Counted from the stretch's first letter, positions 37,501-50,000 are shown. The stretch: DNA of 64,000 nucleotides from Papilionanthe hookeriana x Papilionanthe teres (GCA_022702705.1 CM040427.1:69848783-69912782), one strand, 5' to 3'. Notes: generated by a model not told the origin, from the letters alone. Made by a program: numbers and translations.

Positions 37501-40500
37501 AAAATATACACAAGTCAAGGTGTCTACTTAAATAAGTCAAAAACACATCATTTCTACTTTTATATATGCCCCTTTAAGACAAGGTTCAATTCAAATTCAT
37601 GTTTTAAAAGTAATGCATGTCGTCTCAAAAGATGTGAAGTTATTTTAAAGTCCAACTAGGTGAAATAGAATACTTGCATGTGCTCCAACAATAGAGTAAG
37701 AGTTTAAACTGAATGTTCTGAGAATTTTGCACAGATTTGAATGGAAAGTTTCACTCAAATTGCTCTCATTATAAACAATGTGCAAATTTTCTTTCTGAGA
37801 AGTCTCCAAATGTTTTAAAATTATGAACTCTTTATTTAAAATCAAGCTTAAGATAATCATCTAACCAGTCAGATTCTACTCCCAAAAAGATTTGAAGTTG
37901 ATAAGAACGATGCACTTAATAATATTAAAGTAATGAATATCAAATAAATAGCAAATGGGGGTACTTCAAATGCCTTATATTGATGATAACCGTGGTGACT
38001 AAAAATCTCAACAAGAAGCGTTCAAGTTTTAAAATCAAAATTATACAAGTAAAATTTATCATTATAATCACATACAAAATAAAGTGTAAAAATTTGAACC
38101 GAGTCTTCTGTGTGCTTGATTTGGCACAAAGGCTCTACAAAAAGTAGCGATTATAACCAAAGCCCTCTGACCTGATGGTTTATTATCAAATGACACTATT
38201 AAATTACAGTGAAAAATGTAGCCCATATATTATCCTACAACTTTTCATTCTTTGAGTTGTAAATCATAATAATACAATTAATTGGCACAAAACCCTCTGT
38301 CAGCTGAGATTGACTTAAATTTGTCCCCTTCAACAAATATTACCCTAGTTCTATAAGGTCTCTTTAGACGCAACTTATTGTTGTTGACAATAATCCTTAA
38401 TAAAGTTAGGTCGACTACCTACTCTGCCTAACTAAACCAGAATCCACAACCACCCAAGATGACAAAACAATAAGATCATAATTGGGTTTGTGATCATTCC
38501 CCCACCATCTGTTTTGAGATCACATTTATCAAAACAAGTCGATCGTTATTATACATTGAATATTCAATGTTTAATGAATGGTCTTAATAGAAAGTGCTCT
38601 CCTATTGTCGGAAGAGGTAATTAACTATAGAGGCTTACGCTTATGGGAAATTTAGAACCCTGATTCTTAAAGTCCTTACAAAATGAGGGTGAAATCTCTA
38701 GAAAGTATCTTATCTACTATCCGTTATGTCTTCTGAAAATTTGATCCATAAACTCATGTAAAACTCTCTCATCCATTATTTTGGAGACATAGTGGCATGA
38801 ATTTTCGGAGCCCGCAATATATAAAGTGCATAAAAAAGATTTTAAAATTAAAATAGTTTAAAAAAAAATTCAATTACAGATAATTTGTTGGAAATGGAAT
38901 AATCACAGCATATCATCAACGCAATAAGTTGCAACAATCCTCTTAAAAAGGCTGAAACAAAGACATTTAATGCAGGCCTAATGGATAAGAAACACAAAGA
39001 GAAAAAATGCAAGAATCAATACCACCTCTAGACTCTGATGAAGGTTGTGCAGCCCCTTCAAAACTGAATTCCAATCCCGGACAAAGTGACTGAACTTGCT
39101 TGACGACCTTCCAGCTCAAGCTGTTTACTACACAGGAGATTTCAGGGACATTAAACAAGGAGTCTAGAATCTTTTGCTGAAGATCACAATTCACCATTCC
39201 AGATCTCAACGGAACCTGCTCCTTTGTGTTCAAAGGAACCTTCAATTGCTCCCTGGAAAGACAAGAATACAACAAGATAAAAACGTACAAATCAACGTAT
39301 CAGACACAAATTGATTACATGAAAAATTATAGCAACAATAGGTTTCATTTTTTGAAGATCTACCAATAAAAAGGTTTATTGCCAAAAATTGCAATCAAAT
39401 TAAATTGGCTGGATAAAACAAAGTTTTTTTTTTAACTTTTTTTTTAGTTTGGAAAGTGAAGTCTGCAAAATACACGGTTGAATTAGTTTATTCATCTTTA
39501 CATAATGATTGACATCTTGTTACGGCATGAAAGATGAGTTCATTTAATAAAAGGAAAAGTTTCAGAATGTAAATCAACTATTTTAATAAACATGGTAACA
39601 TCGACCAAATGTTTAGCTGGAGCCGTATTTGGACTATTGATGAATATATAAGACTGGAGAATATTTCAGTATAGTTAAATATGATGAACCATAATTTCAC
39701 AAAATAACCAACATATAATTGAAATATTATATATAAGTTACACATCTTGCATGGCATATATGCAGCTTGCAAATCCAGTGAACGCCTAATTTACTGAACC
39801 AACTTGCCAAGTGATTTCCTTCGCGAGGCAACCTAATGCACAGGTAACATAACATCAAGATATCTAAATTATCATCTCATGCAACATCTCAGACCAATAG
39901 TAAGAATGACGGCTACAAAGTTCAGGACTCTTAAGAACTCATAAACCACTAACAACTTCAAGTTTCAATTCCCGCATCTCAATAGGAAAGAATAAATAAT
40001 TGAAGGTTGTTGTAGCAATTACGGTTTCTGATGCAACATAAGATAGAGTGCTGAACATGGAAAGCTGTGTTAAATTAGTTGTGCACCTATCGTTAAAGTA
40101 AAATTTTTAAAGTTGTGATATTATGGATTTTTTCTCTTCTGAATAGAGTAGGATAGTCTTTCTTACAGCTACTACATTTTTACGAATCTTTTTTTGAAAA
40201 ACTCCTTTTCACTATAGAGAACCTGGGAAAATTAAAACTAATAGATTCTTAATCCATATTTTTAATAAAATTGTCACTTTTAAAGTTTGTTTGGGACAGC
40301 TCCTTCTTAATTAAGTTGTGCACCATGGTAAGAGATTTTTTTTTTATATTGTGATATTACAGATTTTTTTTCTTTCCTTCGGATAAAATTCAGGCATCAT
40401 GTTTCTTACAGCTACTGCACTTTCCAAATCTAGTCCTAAAAAAGCCCATTCTCATATAGCAGCAAAAAAGCTTTAAATGACAACAGTGTGGAAAAGGTGT

Positions 40501-41878
40501 ATAAAATAAAAATATGAAAAAACTATCCTCCATTTTTCAACTTTTTAAAAGGAAAAAAAGTCTCTCCAACAAAAAACCTCAAATAAAAAAAAAAAAAAAA
40601 AAAAAAAACTAGCTTATACAACTTAAACTATATTGCTTTGATGAGAGCCTTTGAACAACAGAACCATAATAATTGACATCTAAATTATTGTAGATAGACA
40701 GATATATCCATGTGGACCATGAATGATATACAAAAGACCATGTTAATAAAAAAACAACATATTGCAAGAAAAAAAAAATCGAGCATTTAGCTTCTGTAAT
40801 CTGTATTATGCAATTTAATGATTGCTGTAAAACCAGGATGTATAATCCTACTCAAAATTGACGCCTATCTTACAAATGCAAGATGGTACAAAAAATTTAC
40901 AATATAATGTTACGGAAATGAAATGAAGGAGGCATGCAAAATAGTTGGTATCTAGATTGATTATTCATGCATGGATATCAGCCAGCTTGCTGTAGAAAAG
41001 CCTAATCTAAGAAAGTGAAAACCAAAACAAAAAAACTGTGCAAAAGAAAACTCACCTGCCATCAGATCCTACAAACTGTAGGATATCTTGTTCTTTTGCA
41101 AATGGGTGATAAGTCGAGACTGGTGGCTTATCTGTTAACTGTGACAGGTAGTTTTGCAGTGTAGAAGAAAGTGCATTAAACTATTTTATGCTCAATCAAC
41201 ACTCTTTGGCACAAACTAAAACTAGAGAGCAATTAAAAGGAATCAGAATGTTATTAGCATAGTTTCATCACTATTACAACTTAAGCATTCATCTAGGATA
41301 TGACAAAAAGGGGCATTAGTGAAGTTAATCATGTAAATTATAAACATCATATTTCCATCATCAACCATGTCATTTCCAAGAATAAACAGCACATATTTAG
41401 GATATTGCAAAAAAGAAAAATCATGATAGTCAGTCTCACCACAGCCAATTTAATCTTGAACATTGATCATTTCAAGATTTACCTGTATGAAAAGACAATC
41501 ATACATAGAACTTTGGACAGTTAATGCATCACTAACCCTACTAACACAAAATAAAAATATGAAAACGTCAACTCAATAAAGAGAGAAGAGAAAAGAGAAC
41601 ATGAATATTTTAATTCAAAAATTAATAGAAAACCTTCGATAATGTGGCCCAGCGTACCAGATGACAAGTAAGAATCAATGACGGCTCAAAAATTAAAATA
41701 TTACCTGGGATGAACTTTTTCTTGAAGGGTCCTTGCTTAGCTTTTCATGATTTATTTCTGAATTTCTTACACCACCTTTTCTATGTTCCCCAGAAACAAC
41801 TTCTATATGATCAACACCAATTCTTTCCTTAAACTGATTATCAGACAGTTTTGATATATCAAGCAAAGAATCCAAGGC
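28586..41878 (-). CDS. DUF1771/Smr-domain protein, eight C-terminal exons (5' end not found)
   Basis: I read these minus-strand exons, all GT...AG with matching phases: 41878-41705, 41138-41056, 39252-39026, 35065-34965, 32315-32248, 32166-32060, 31950-31880, 28720-28586 (TAA at 28588-28586). They give ~320 residues. Exon 1 here opens ALDSLLDIS, like the end of a CUE/UBA-type helix. Exon 4 plus 5 encode YYQAALAYSRGERAQASHLS then EQGKFYKKLAREADEKASQE, a DUF1771 region. Exon 6 carries the Smr motif IDLHGQHVNEAIRLLKLHL and exon 7 the second motif VITGHGANGVGLGKLKRA. The last exon ends ...EGQRTFSFIESEVDSDENKP. Smr domains are nucleic-acid-binding or nicking modules; the plant protein's role is not known to me. 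Family members usually have ~200 further N-terminal residues, so upstream exons lie beyond the retrotransposon or are lost. Confidence 0.85.
28807..29060. mobile_element. Foldback MITE, family F2 variant (last intron of the Smr gene)
   Basis: The left arm is GGGCTGTTTACATACATAGC then ACCCGAAACATTGCTATTTACAAATCTAGCAC. The inverse right arm is GCTAGATTTTGTAAATAGCA then ATATTTTGGGTGCTATGTATATAATTATCCC. It shares the TACATACATA terminal motif with the F2 copies. Confidence 0.6.
29088..29745 (-). pseudogene. RTE-type LINE, 3' portion of reverse transcriptase ORF and tail
   Basis: Minus-strand translation in order: MGDQIIKMCEHFRYLGSIVQ then SDGDIDRDV; an intact block GKFYKMMARPAMLYCAECWA...KLRIAEMRMFRWMIGLTIRDK; then IRESRHRWFGHIICRPSDDP and QWRRRIHVANPQ. 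It ends in a (TTG)n tail at about 29088. These are the C-terminal landmarks of plant RTE-clade LINEs (GSI.Q.DG.ID.DV; RPAMLYG.ECW; AEMRMLRWM.G.TR.D; RWFGHV). Stops and frame changes are present and the catalytic YADD region is absent, so it is 5'-truncated and dead. It lies in the last intron of the Smr gene, in the gene's orientation. Confidence 0.8.
29755..29955 (-). mobile_element. RTE LINE 3' end (short truncated copy)
   Basis: Read on the minus strand it gives KKGRGRPRKTWAYCIKNDL-like coding and QWRKMIHVADPT, then 'agtgggattatggctt' and a (TTG)n tail (29763-29783). It is a second, 5'-truncated copy immediately upstream of the copy at 29088-29745, in the same orientation. Confidence 0.75.
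30050..30720 (-). repeat. CT/GA-rich, promoter-like repeat segment in the last Smr intron
   Basis: It is much more GC-rich than its surroundings. On the minus strand an AT-rich 'gtatttatatgtattc' near 30570-30585 is followed by a long pyrimidine-rich stretch (30500-30060), like a promoter with leader or an LTR U3-R. The proline-rich 113-residue minus frame (30177-30518) is translation of the CT-rich tract. I found no LTR ends, so the element type is unknown. Confidence 0.3.
30965..31231. mobile_element. Solo LTR, family S1 (copy A)
   Basis: It starts TGTTGATATGTC and ends CCAAATTTCACA, giving TG...CA ends over 267 nt. It is flanked by ATAAG (30960-30964) and GTAAG (31232-31236), 4 of 5 matching. 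It is homologous over its length to 35951-36210. No PBS or coding DNA follows. Confidence 0.65.
32536..33194. mobile_element. Foldback MITE, family F1 (long copy with internal tandem repeats)
   Basis: Arms of ~110 nt. The left arm has 'ttccatacggtagctctgcg' and then '...ggactctagtaatatg...cacctcataaaatattaaaa'. The right arm is its inverse, ending 'cgtccgcaatccgtatggaa'. The interior (32690-32870) holds about 2.5 copies of a ~63-nt unit around 'gttattgaagtggaaccgcg'. It lies in the Smr intron between exons 35065-34965 and 32315-32248... more exactly within 32316-34964. No ORF. Confidence 0.7.
33310..34480 (-). pseudogene. Highly degenerate RTE-type LINE interrupted by a duplicated segment
   Basis: The 3' end motif 'agctttatccaactattta' then 'gggttggcattatgattcc' (33317-33356) parallels the LINE end at 29097. 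Minus-strand fragments include QEDEVPFLCNKLQYRGFII, then NGDIVDD and VNWRRALGV, corresponding to the RTE block (...VP....FRYLGSII..DG.I..D...R...GW.KWR.A.GV). Numerous stops are present. Segment 33473-33733 inside it is a copy of 34606-34876. Confidence 0.5.
33473..33733. repeat. Direct repeat copy A (pair with 34606-34876)
   Basis: It shares long blocks with copy B, e.g. 'aacctccatttataaaattt', 'aaggttaYaaagtt', 'gaatataaaaaRcaggaccc' and 'tagctattYtata'. Same orientation, ~1.13 kb apart, both in one Smr intron. Confidence 0.75.
34606..34876. repeat. Direct repeat copy B (pair with 33473-33733)
   Basis: This is the presumed source copy. It lies next to the donor site of exon 35065-34965, while copy A sits inside the LINE remnant. 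Confidence 0.75.
35951..36210. mobile_element. Solo LTR, family S1 (copy B)
   Basis: It starts TGTTGATATGCA and ends CCTAAATTCACA, 260 nt. It is flanked by ATTTT at 35946-35950 and 36211-36215 (a matching, though low-complexity, TSD). It is homologous to copy A at 30965-31231. Confidence 0.65.
36211..39025. other. Intron of the Smr gene, otherwise featureless
   Basis: Part of the intron between exons 39252-39026 and 35065-34965. AT-rich. I recognise no element; the open frames at 36448-36642 and 37645-37860 (minus) are short and without domain. Confidence 0.45.
40077..40470. repeat. Tandem pair of ~145-nt repeat segments
   Basis: The segment from 40077 ('gttgtgcacctatcgttaaa'...'tttcttacagctactacatt') is repeated from about 40313 ('gttgtgcaccatggtaagag'...'tttcttacagctactgcact'). 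Between them, 'gtttgtttgggacagctcct' resembles a Tourist/hAT-type terminus. A non-autonomous DNA element is likely, with unresolved ends. It lies within a Smr intron. Confidence 0.45.
40585..40608. repeat. Poly(A) run
   Basis: About 24 consecutive A on the + strand inside a Smr intron. It may be a retroposon tail remnant; no body recognised. Confidence 0.8.
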
Positions 41879-42222
41879 CTGAAAAGAAATGACTCGAAAG
41901 CTTCATACTCGGTATTCGGACATCAATAAACATTTAACATGAAAAATTTTATAAAAAAATCCACGCTAATTATAGTTAAAAAAGTGTGCCAATCCTCATC
42001 ATTGGCAGACTTTTAAAGTTAGTTTACCCCATTCTCTAGCAGCACCATTAATTTGATTTTGACCATGGGAGTTTCAAATTGATGATCAAGACTAATGATA
42101 TTGATCTTCATTATTAGAGAACATAAAGTCAATAGTTCTTATTGCTACATTTTGGTTTTATGACAATCAATTTCCTTTTAACGTTTCGTCTCTAGCTAAA
42201 TAACTATAAAAATTTTGTTAAA
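41879..42222. other. Sequence between the last readable Smr exon and the gypsy LTR
   Basis: It begins with a good acceptor (TTTCTTTTCAG, read on minus) for exon 41878-41705, so an exon must lie upstream. None is visible in these 344 nt before the LTR starts. Confidence 0.6.
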
Positions 42223-42805
42223 TGGAGAAACTCATACACGACTATATGCACCAAAATTGCCAGCACAATTCTCAAAGCAATCAAACAAATAAGGTTGGTG
42301 GCCGAACAATTAAAGCGTCGGGCCTAAAGAGCATGACCCGAATCGACCATCCGACGACTGACCGCTCAATCGAGTCGACCGACATGCAATATCATCAGAT
42401 CTAATTGGCAGACCACGTCTACGGGCCCAACTACCTAGACTTCTTGCATAGACGATCAGTCACAATTAGTCAACCGACCGACTTTACCTCAGCAGAAGCG
42501 ATTGCCGCAGTTGACCTAACTCGAATATGTCGACCAGCTGATAGCCACCGTATTCCGTTCAATTTGTAATGCAAATCTAGTGCTAAATCAGCGCATTAAT
42601 TGCATTAAGAACGGTTTCCATAATTGTTCTGTCCTTTCTGTAATTGTACAAATAGGTCAAGTAGGGGGCAAGAAGATGAATAAAGATACTTTTTCCTATA
42701 TTCTCTACCCGGAATTCTATAACTGCTCTAATCTCTCTTTCCCCTCATTCCCTCGACTCTAACTCTTGATTTGTATATTTCTGAAAGACAATTTCAGATT
42801 CAACA
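42223..42805 (+). repeat. 5' LTR of the Tat-like element
   Basis: It starts TGGAGAAACT and ends GATTCAACA. Homology to 59047-59624 runs through the whole length ('accaaaaYtgccagca', 'gaccgaccgctcaatcgagt'-like blocks, 'ctgatagccaccatattc'-like blocks), with many substitutions and small indels. Confidence 0.85.
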
Positions 42806-42834
42806 TCCTAAAAAGTGGTGCGGTGAGCGTAAAC

Positions 42835-45800
42835 ATGCCTCAAACGAGAAGCGAAGTAAATTACGAAGGAGAAACCATGCAGAGAGATGTAGCATCCAAA
42901 AAATTCAATAGAGAGACGGTGAGTCGAGACATTCAGGAAGGGGTCTAGGCACTACGGGCGCAGATGATGGACAAATTCGAAGCCCTCCGGGCAGTGATGA
43001 CTCAAGAGGGGCGATCAACCGCTGCTTTTGGAAGGAGAGTGTCGGGGAACTCGCTCCCAAAGAGTTCTAAGCGAGAATTCGATTGCATCCAACGGTCAAG
43101 CTGATAATCGACCGACCGAAGGGTAGGGGGACTCCCAACTCCCGGACAGCGTGGCATGAACGCCGATCATCAGAAACCTGGCGGATCGAAGAGCACCCGC
43201 CAGGCCAACTACAGGCAGTGTTTTCTCCTGGCGAATCTTAGATACCATACCCCCCAGCAAAGCTAAGAATCCTCATTTGGATCCATACAAGGGGAAGAGT
43301 AACCCGGCCGACCATTTTAGCTTTTTTCAAGTCATCAGTTGGATCGATGACGCTATGAAGTGTCGACTTTTCCTAACCACGCTAAAGGATGTCGCGCTTC
43401 AGCGGGTTCCTCCACATCACACGCTTCCAGAAGAAAATGTTCGAAGTGAAAAACCTAGAGCCTCTCATCACCCGGACCGCCCTGAAGCAGGGAATCTGCA
43501 GCAAACTATTCAAGTACCCTGAACTTACTCAAACCAAGATCTATCGCCAAGGTCATGGAACTAGCCAATGAGCTCATCACCACCGAAGAGGAACTTATGG
43601 ATTCCTTGTGAACCAAACCGGAGTCATCCAACCTCCAGACGCATAAGCGGAAGGATTGGGATAACATGAAAAGGCAGAAAGCGATCGAACCCCTAAGGGT
43701 CGACTGAACGACAACCCTCGATCTCGGGACAACCGAGGCAACGAGGGTCAGTATTACGAGTGACCACACGTGTATCGGGAGATGCAGAATTCGACATCGT
43801 TGAATGTGCCTATGTCTGAACTAGTCCAAGCCATTCAAAACAAGGACTATTTCATTAAGGCTCCTCCGTTGAAAACTGCACCGACCCTTCGCAATCCGAA
43901 CAAGTATTGTGTCTACCATCGAGACCACAGGCACGACACAAACAAGTGTCGCCATCCTAAGAATTTAGTGGAGGAACTCATCAAAGCCAGGAAACTGAAG
44001 GAGTTCGCCGCTGACAGGGGACACGCAGGGCGACAGGGGAAGTCCGCAGCGGAGGAACCCATGGATGGATCCGTCCGAGCGAACGAGGTCCACTTGGCCG
44101 GGATAATCCAAGCTATCTTGGGGCAAGCGGAGAGCCATCCCGATAGTCCGCCTCTTATGTTCATACTCACGCCTCAATCGCTTTTACAGATGTAGATCAC
44201 CCGCTAAAGGGAAACCCATACAACATGTCGATCGTCGTTACGGCACATATAAACACTACCAGGTGGGTAGCATCTTAGTCAACACTAGAAGTGCAGTGAA
44301 TATTATATTCAAAATGGTGTTCGATAGAATGAGACTTAAAACTGACCGGTTGGCAACACCGGTCAGCCCACTGTTTGGCTTCTCCGATGAAAGGAAAGAA
44401 GCCTTAGGCTTAATCGCTTTGGCCGACTCGTGGGGTGAGCGAGAGAAACAGTACACCAACACGAAAGATTTTCTGATGGTGGAGTCCCCATAGACTTACA
44501 ACGCAGCCTTCGTCGACCATTGTTGAATAGTTACCGAGCGGTGGCTGCCACCTACCACGTGGCTGCAAAATTTTCCGAAGATGGGGACATATAATCACAG
44601 TACGAGGGAGCCTGGAGTAGTGCTTCTGCTATCTTCGAGCGTTCACAAGTGTCGATTACGAGTCGCTCGACAGCTCAACATTCAATTCTAGAGAGAAGGG
44701 AGTCTCGAGACAAGTGAGACCGTCCTCCAGGTGCCCGCAATCGACAAGGATGAGCCTAGTAAGATTTTTCTGATCAGTGAGAGCTTTGATGCAGGGCACA
44801 GGGACTTGTCGATCCGAACCCTCTACATGCATTATGATGTATTCGACTCGACAGCCGCAGAGATGACTGAAGTCTCGATCAACGTAGCGTGCCACCGGCT
44901 CAATATCGACCCCTTCACTCGACCGGTGCAACAAAAACTTCAATCGACTGCAAGAGCCTTGGCAGAGCCGATAGCAGTAAAGGTCCAGAAGTTGAAGGAG
45001 GCGAGATACATCCGAGAGATGTAGTAACCTACTTGGCCCTCAATCATAGTGATGGTTCGAAAGCCCAAGGACAAATGGAGAATGTGTGTTGACTTTACCA
45101 ACCTCAACGCCGCCTGCTCGAAGGATATCTATCCCTTGCCAAGGATCAACACACTTGTAGACGCTGCGGTTGGCCACTCTATAATAAGTTTCCTCGACAC
45201 CTTCTTGGGATATCAGCAGATAAGGATGCATTCAAAAGAAAAACAGAGAAAACTGCTTTTATTATTGTACCAAGATTTTTTGTTTCGATGCAATGTCTTT
45301 CAGGCTGAAAAATGTCAGGAAGACCTATCAACGTCTCATGGATGTAATCTTTTCAAATCAAAAGGGAAAAAATGCCAAGATGTATGTTGATGATGTACTA
45401 ATAAAAAGTAAATCGGCTGAACAACATATAGAATATCTAAGAGAGACCGTCGAAACCCTCAACAAATTTAACATGAAGTTAAATACTTCGAAATGCACCT
45501 TCGGGGAATCGAACGACAAGTTCCTTGGCTTCTTGATGACGGCCGATAGTTTAAAGGTCAGTTCAAAGAAGGTTCAGGCGAACCTAGACATGTCCTCCCC
45601 TCAGAATGCCAAAGAGTCCAAAGAATAGCCAGCTGAGTAGCGGGTCTCAACCGTTTCATTTCAAAATATAGCGATAAATGTGTGGCATTCTTCAAGGCGC
45701 TAAGAAAAAACCAGCAATTCAAGTGGACAGCCGATTGCGAGTCGGCATTCAAAAGTCTAATGGACACGCTAGCCTCATCACCGCTACTCCAAGTCCAAAA

Positions 45801-47660
45801 CCGGCATAGGAACTGTCATTGTATCTCAGAGTCGGACTGGAAGCAGTCAGTTCGGTGCTGGTCTGGGAATATGCAGGAAATCAATTTCCAGTGTATTAAA
45901 CTAGCCAAGTACTCCGAGACACAAAAACGAGGTACCAAATTATGGAAAAACCAACATTTACATTGATTATTTCCTCTCGCAGGCTCCAGACCTATTTTCA
46001 GACATATCCGATTTGAGTGGTCGCCGATCATCCCTCGAAGTCAGTTCTCACTCAATCGGAGCATCCCGGTCGGCTGTTAAAATAGGCAGTGAAACTCAAG
46101 GAATATGACAAGTATGTCCCCTGGACGACGACCAAAGCTAAGGCAATCGCCGATTTCTCGGCGGACTTCTCCGAAGCAAAGGAGACAGATGAAGGAAGCC
46201 CTACCAGCACCAGGATGTGGATATTGCACGTTGATGAAGCATCCAAGAAGGCGATCGTCGAACTGGTACTAGCAATGAACAGCCCAGCCAGAGAAAATGT
46301 CTACCAATCAATCTCGGTAGAGTTTGAGATTATAAATAACCAAGCAAAGTACGAAGCGCTAATTGCTAGGCTTACGAAATAGGTTCTTGGGATCTACTAG
46401 CAAAGTTGGACTCCCTTTTGGCAGTCAATCAAGTCAACAGAGAATTCAGAGGTCTAGGATGAGTTGTTGGCTAAGTACATGGCCAAGACAAGAAAAGAAA
46501 TTGGTAGATTCAATAACTTCCAGATAGAGCAAGTGGGTCACGAGGAAAATCACACCGCTGATATTCTATCCAAACACATCTGCTTGGGCGGGACTCCACA
46601 AAGGCTCACTCAACCAACAATCGAAAAATCAGAAGCAATAGAAGAATGTGTCGAAGGAACAAAAAGTTGGATATATCCATACATCCTCTGCCTAGAGACA
46701 GGAAAAGTGTCCAAAGAAGTTACAGACCCAAGGTGCTTCAAAATTAAGGTTGAGTTGTACTTGATAATAGAAGGGAAGCTCTTCAGGTGATCGGTGACCT
46801 CAGTGAACCTGAGGTGCCTAAGGGAAGACAAAGCGCCGGACATTCTCAGGGAGGTGCACTCCAGAGAATGCGGAAGCCACTCCGGAGGAAATACTCTGAC
46901 TTATTGGGCACAACGACAAGGCTACAACTGGCCGACACTTCTCAAGGATGCTGAAGAATTCTCCAGGAAATGTGAGCAATGTCAGAAGTACGCGCCCCTG
47001 CATCATCAGCAGGCTTGCAAGCTTCAACCGATTTTGAGTCCCTGGCTGTTCGCCACCTAGGGATTGGACATTTTAGGTCAATTTCCTCCGTCAAAGGGCC
47101 AGCGCAAGTTCCTTTTAGTAGCGTTCGACTACTTTTCCAAGTTGATCGAAGCTATGTGGTGCGGAACTTCATCTGGATGGATATTATATGCAAATATGGA
47201 CTATCGCTGGTTATCATCACTGACAATGGGACATCGTTTTCAGAGCAGCACGTGAAAGATTCTTGTATGAGTCGGGAAATTGTTTTGAAATTTGCCTCAG
47301 TCCATGAAAAGACAGGCCAAAGCAGCTAACAAGGTTATCCTGAATTTGCTAAGGAAAAAGGTCGAAGGAGCCAAGGGGAACTAGGCAGACCTACTACCAT
47401 CTATCCTTTGGGTGATTCGGACGACGCCGTCGTAAGCAACCGGCCAAACGCCATTCATGTTAACTCATGGACTGGAAGTAGTTTTACCGATCGAGTACAA
47501 AAATCACAGCCAAAGACTCGTCACAACCGCATCATTCGCAGAGAATAACCTAGTTGAACGACAGGAGGCGAATATCAAGGGCATAATGCTGACCCTCGAC
47601 CAGGCAGAAGAAAGGCAAACTGATTTAACTCTTCAACAAGAAGAGGTTAAAAGGTGAACA
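42835..47660 (+). pseudogene. Gypsy gag-pol polyprotein (frameshifted, non-functional)
   Basis: Gag starts at ATG 42835 (MPQTRSEVNYEGETMQRDVA) and its core is near 43277 (DPYKGKSNPADHFSFFQ...AMKCRLFLTTLK). The knuckle-like YCVYHRDHRHDTNKC is near 43905. The protease region near 44263 reads ILVNTRSAVNIIF where the family has LVDTGSS..ILF, so the catalytic D-T-G is lost. RT: KPKDKWRMCVDFTNLNAACS then KDIYPLPRI (45061-45150), and YVDDVLIKS intact at about 45383. RNase H region: LHVDEASKK...NNQAKYEALIARL (46225-46380). Integrase: zinc-binding region with CEQCQKYA (46794-47000) and VIITDNGTSF (47210-47240). The C-terminal stretch MLTHGLEVVLPIEYKNH is at 47457. Several stops and frame shifts separate the blocks. 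Confidence 0.85.
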
Positions 47661-50000
47661 ACTCAAGACTCCAATAAACACATCCGAGAGAAGGTGTTTT
47701 AACCAAGCGACTTAGTTCTGAAGAAAGTCGATCCAGCCGCCCGAGAACAATCAGTCAACAAATTAGCTAGACGTGGAGCAGACCAAACGTGATTAGCCAA
47801 AGAGTCTCTCCAGGAGCTTCCAGACTCAAGATGTATGCTGGGATAGAACTCCCCCGAATGTGGAGTGGGGACAACTTGAAGAAGTTTTTTCCTTAGAATT
47901 TTTTTTATGTAAATATAAATAGGGGTATCGTTGCCAATATGTAAATTTAATCGATGCAATGAAAGTCACAGTTAACTAATTTTGCTCAAACGTCTAGGTC
48001 TCTCCAACAGTAACACTTGGGGAACTTCATCTGGTCGACCGAATGACAGCGGTCGGTTTTCGAGGATTAGGAAACACATTCACAAGCAAATAATGTTGGA
48101 CGATCTTTTTTAATATCCGTCAAGATCAGGTTGCTTAAGCAAGAGACAAAAACAACAGAACGTCATAATACAAAGCGACCGACCGTGTAATATCAAGCAC
48201 CAGGTAACAATAAACACAAAATATATATCTGTTACAATTTTTTTAATAAAAAACCCATCCTCAAAAGAATCAAAGGTTTTGTGTTGAAACTCGCCCTTGA
48301 TTCCTCTTTTGCGCTCTCATCGAGAGCACCCATTCTCCTCGCCCTCCATCTTCTTATGCCTCTCCCACGACGAAAGACTGTCAAAATTGGAAAAGTACCA
48401 AAGAATGGGGTTGTCGTTGTCAGGTGATATTTCATGTCCGACCATTCGTTGGAGAGAAGGAGACGATCCCACTTTAGGCAGCAGCCGACGAACAAAAATG
48501 GTGCCCGCCGGTAGTGTATCGTCAGCTATTGCAAGGGGGCGCCCGATCCGCTCGCGGAGAGGATTTCCAACCAGTGCGCTATCGAGTTCAACTCCTTATT
48601 AGCTCCTCAGAGTCGGCAATACTTCCAACGGCAGCTGTCGAACAAATATATTTAGGGACGTGTTACCATCGCAACCTTACCCCATGGGACATTATGCCTG
48701 TTCGCCAGGTGGGATGACCTCGATTGTCTGCCCAGTCTGGTGTCGCGTTTGACACCCGACTCGTAGTAAATCCCCTCTTCGACACTTGACTCGAAGAAAA
48801 AGAAAACTAGCACATGGGTCGAGCGAGGCTTGTCGCTCTTATTAGTAGGTCACCCTCGCCTTCGATTCCTCGCAAAGCCGACCAAGCTCCCAGTGCTCTC
48901 CACTAATTAGCATTTTTTTCCTTTTAAGTATGAGCGCAACCAGCAGAGGCACCATCCTTTTTTTATAGGAGGGCATGGTCAACGATGCCAACAGTGGTCT
49001 CCTGACAAAAGTGTGTCAAGCACCCACCAAGAAAAGAAAATTGGGCATAGAGACTGGACAAGTCAGCGGTTGATTTTTCCAAAAAGAAAAGAGAAAAAAA
49101 TCCCGTGTTGCAATCAATGCAGCCTTTAATACTGACCCACTAGGATCACGTGATGAAGCGGCGAGACCGGATCCGTCATAACGATCGACTGTCATTTCCC
49201 CTCGCTCTGGGAACTCGATTCGATCAAGCGCGTTGTAGGAACTGGATGATGTCAGATTCAAAACTCGACGAACACAAGTACGCCAAAATATAAATAAATA
49301 TCAGTTGATACAATGGACCGATTAATTTGGTTTGCGCCACCTTTGCATTGCAAATTCGAACCTTTGCATTGCAAATTCGAACCACTAAGGTCGGAAAGGT
49401 CAAGTTCCCAGAGATGGTTCTTTACTCACTAGCGACAAGATCAGCGAAAGAGCATATTGCAAATCATCCTGGAGATAAGTCCCTGGCGGTTCCCTCGCAA
49501 GTGGCGACAAGATCCGCGCCTAGCGAGAGGAATAAACCTGATCGAGGCAAAACCAAATTGACCGGATGCGGTGGGGTTAAGCGATGATTTAGGCCCCTGG
49601 GTAAACCAATTAGTCCATGCATTTTAGTCAAACAACGTGAAAAATATTTGAGAGCATGATTTAACTACCAATCAGCAAATCGAGTCAAACAAACCCTTAT
49701 AATTAACAGTCGATTGACGCAAAATAACGTGTTATCCAAGATTCGGGATTTAGCTCTGAGGTTAATCGAAACACTTGCCAGCAACAAGATTTGTGGCATG
49801 TGACAACGATTGCCTCAGATGCAAATCTCTCCAGAAGCCACAATCCTACCGAACAAGATAAGCTAAGTATCTCTGTAGACCGACTAATGCGACAAACTCA
49901 CTTACAAGATGAGCACAAAAATTAATAGTCACAATCGATTCGAAACAAGTTTCAAGCAAAAATTAACAATATTTTTCTTGTACAAAAGAAAAAAGAATTA
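47661..50000. other. Non-coding 3' region of the Tat-like element
   Basis: No conserved coding block was recognised. Open frames at 48232-48602 on both strands lack domains. A perfect 21-nt tandem duplication lies at 49340-49381. Confidence 0.45.
49340..49381. repeat. 21-nt perfect tandem duplication
   Basis: The unit 'cctttgcattgcaaattcga' plus 'a' is repeated twice head to tail. The unit contains the palindromic core TTTGCATTGCAAA (imperfect at its centre). Confidence 0.9.
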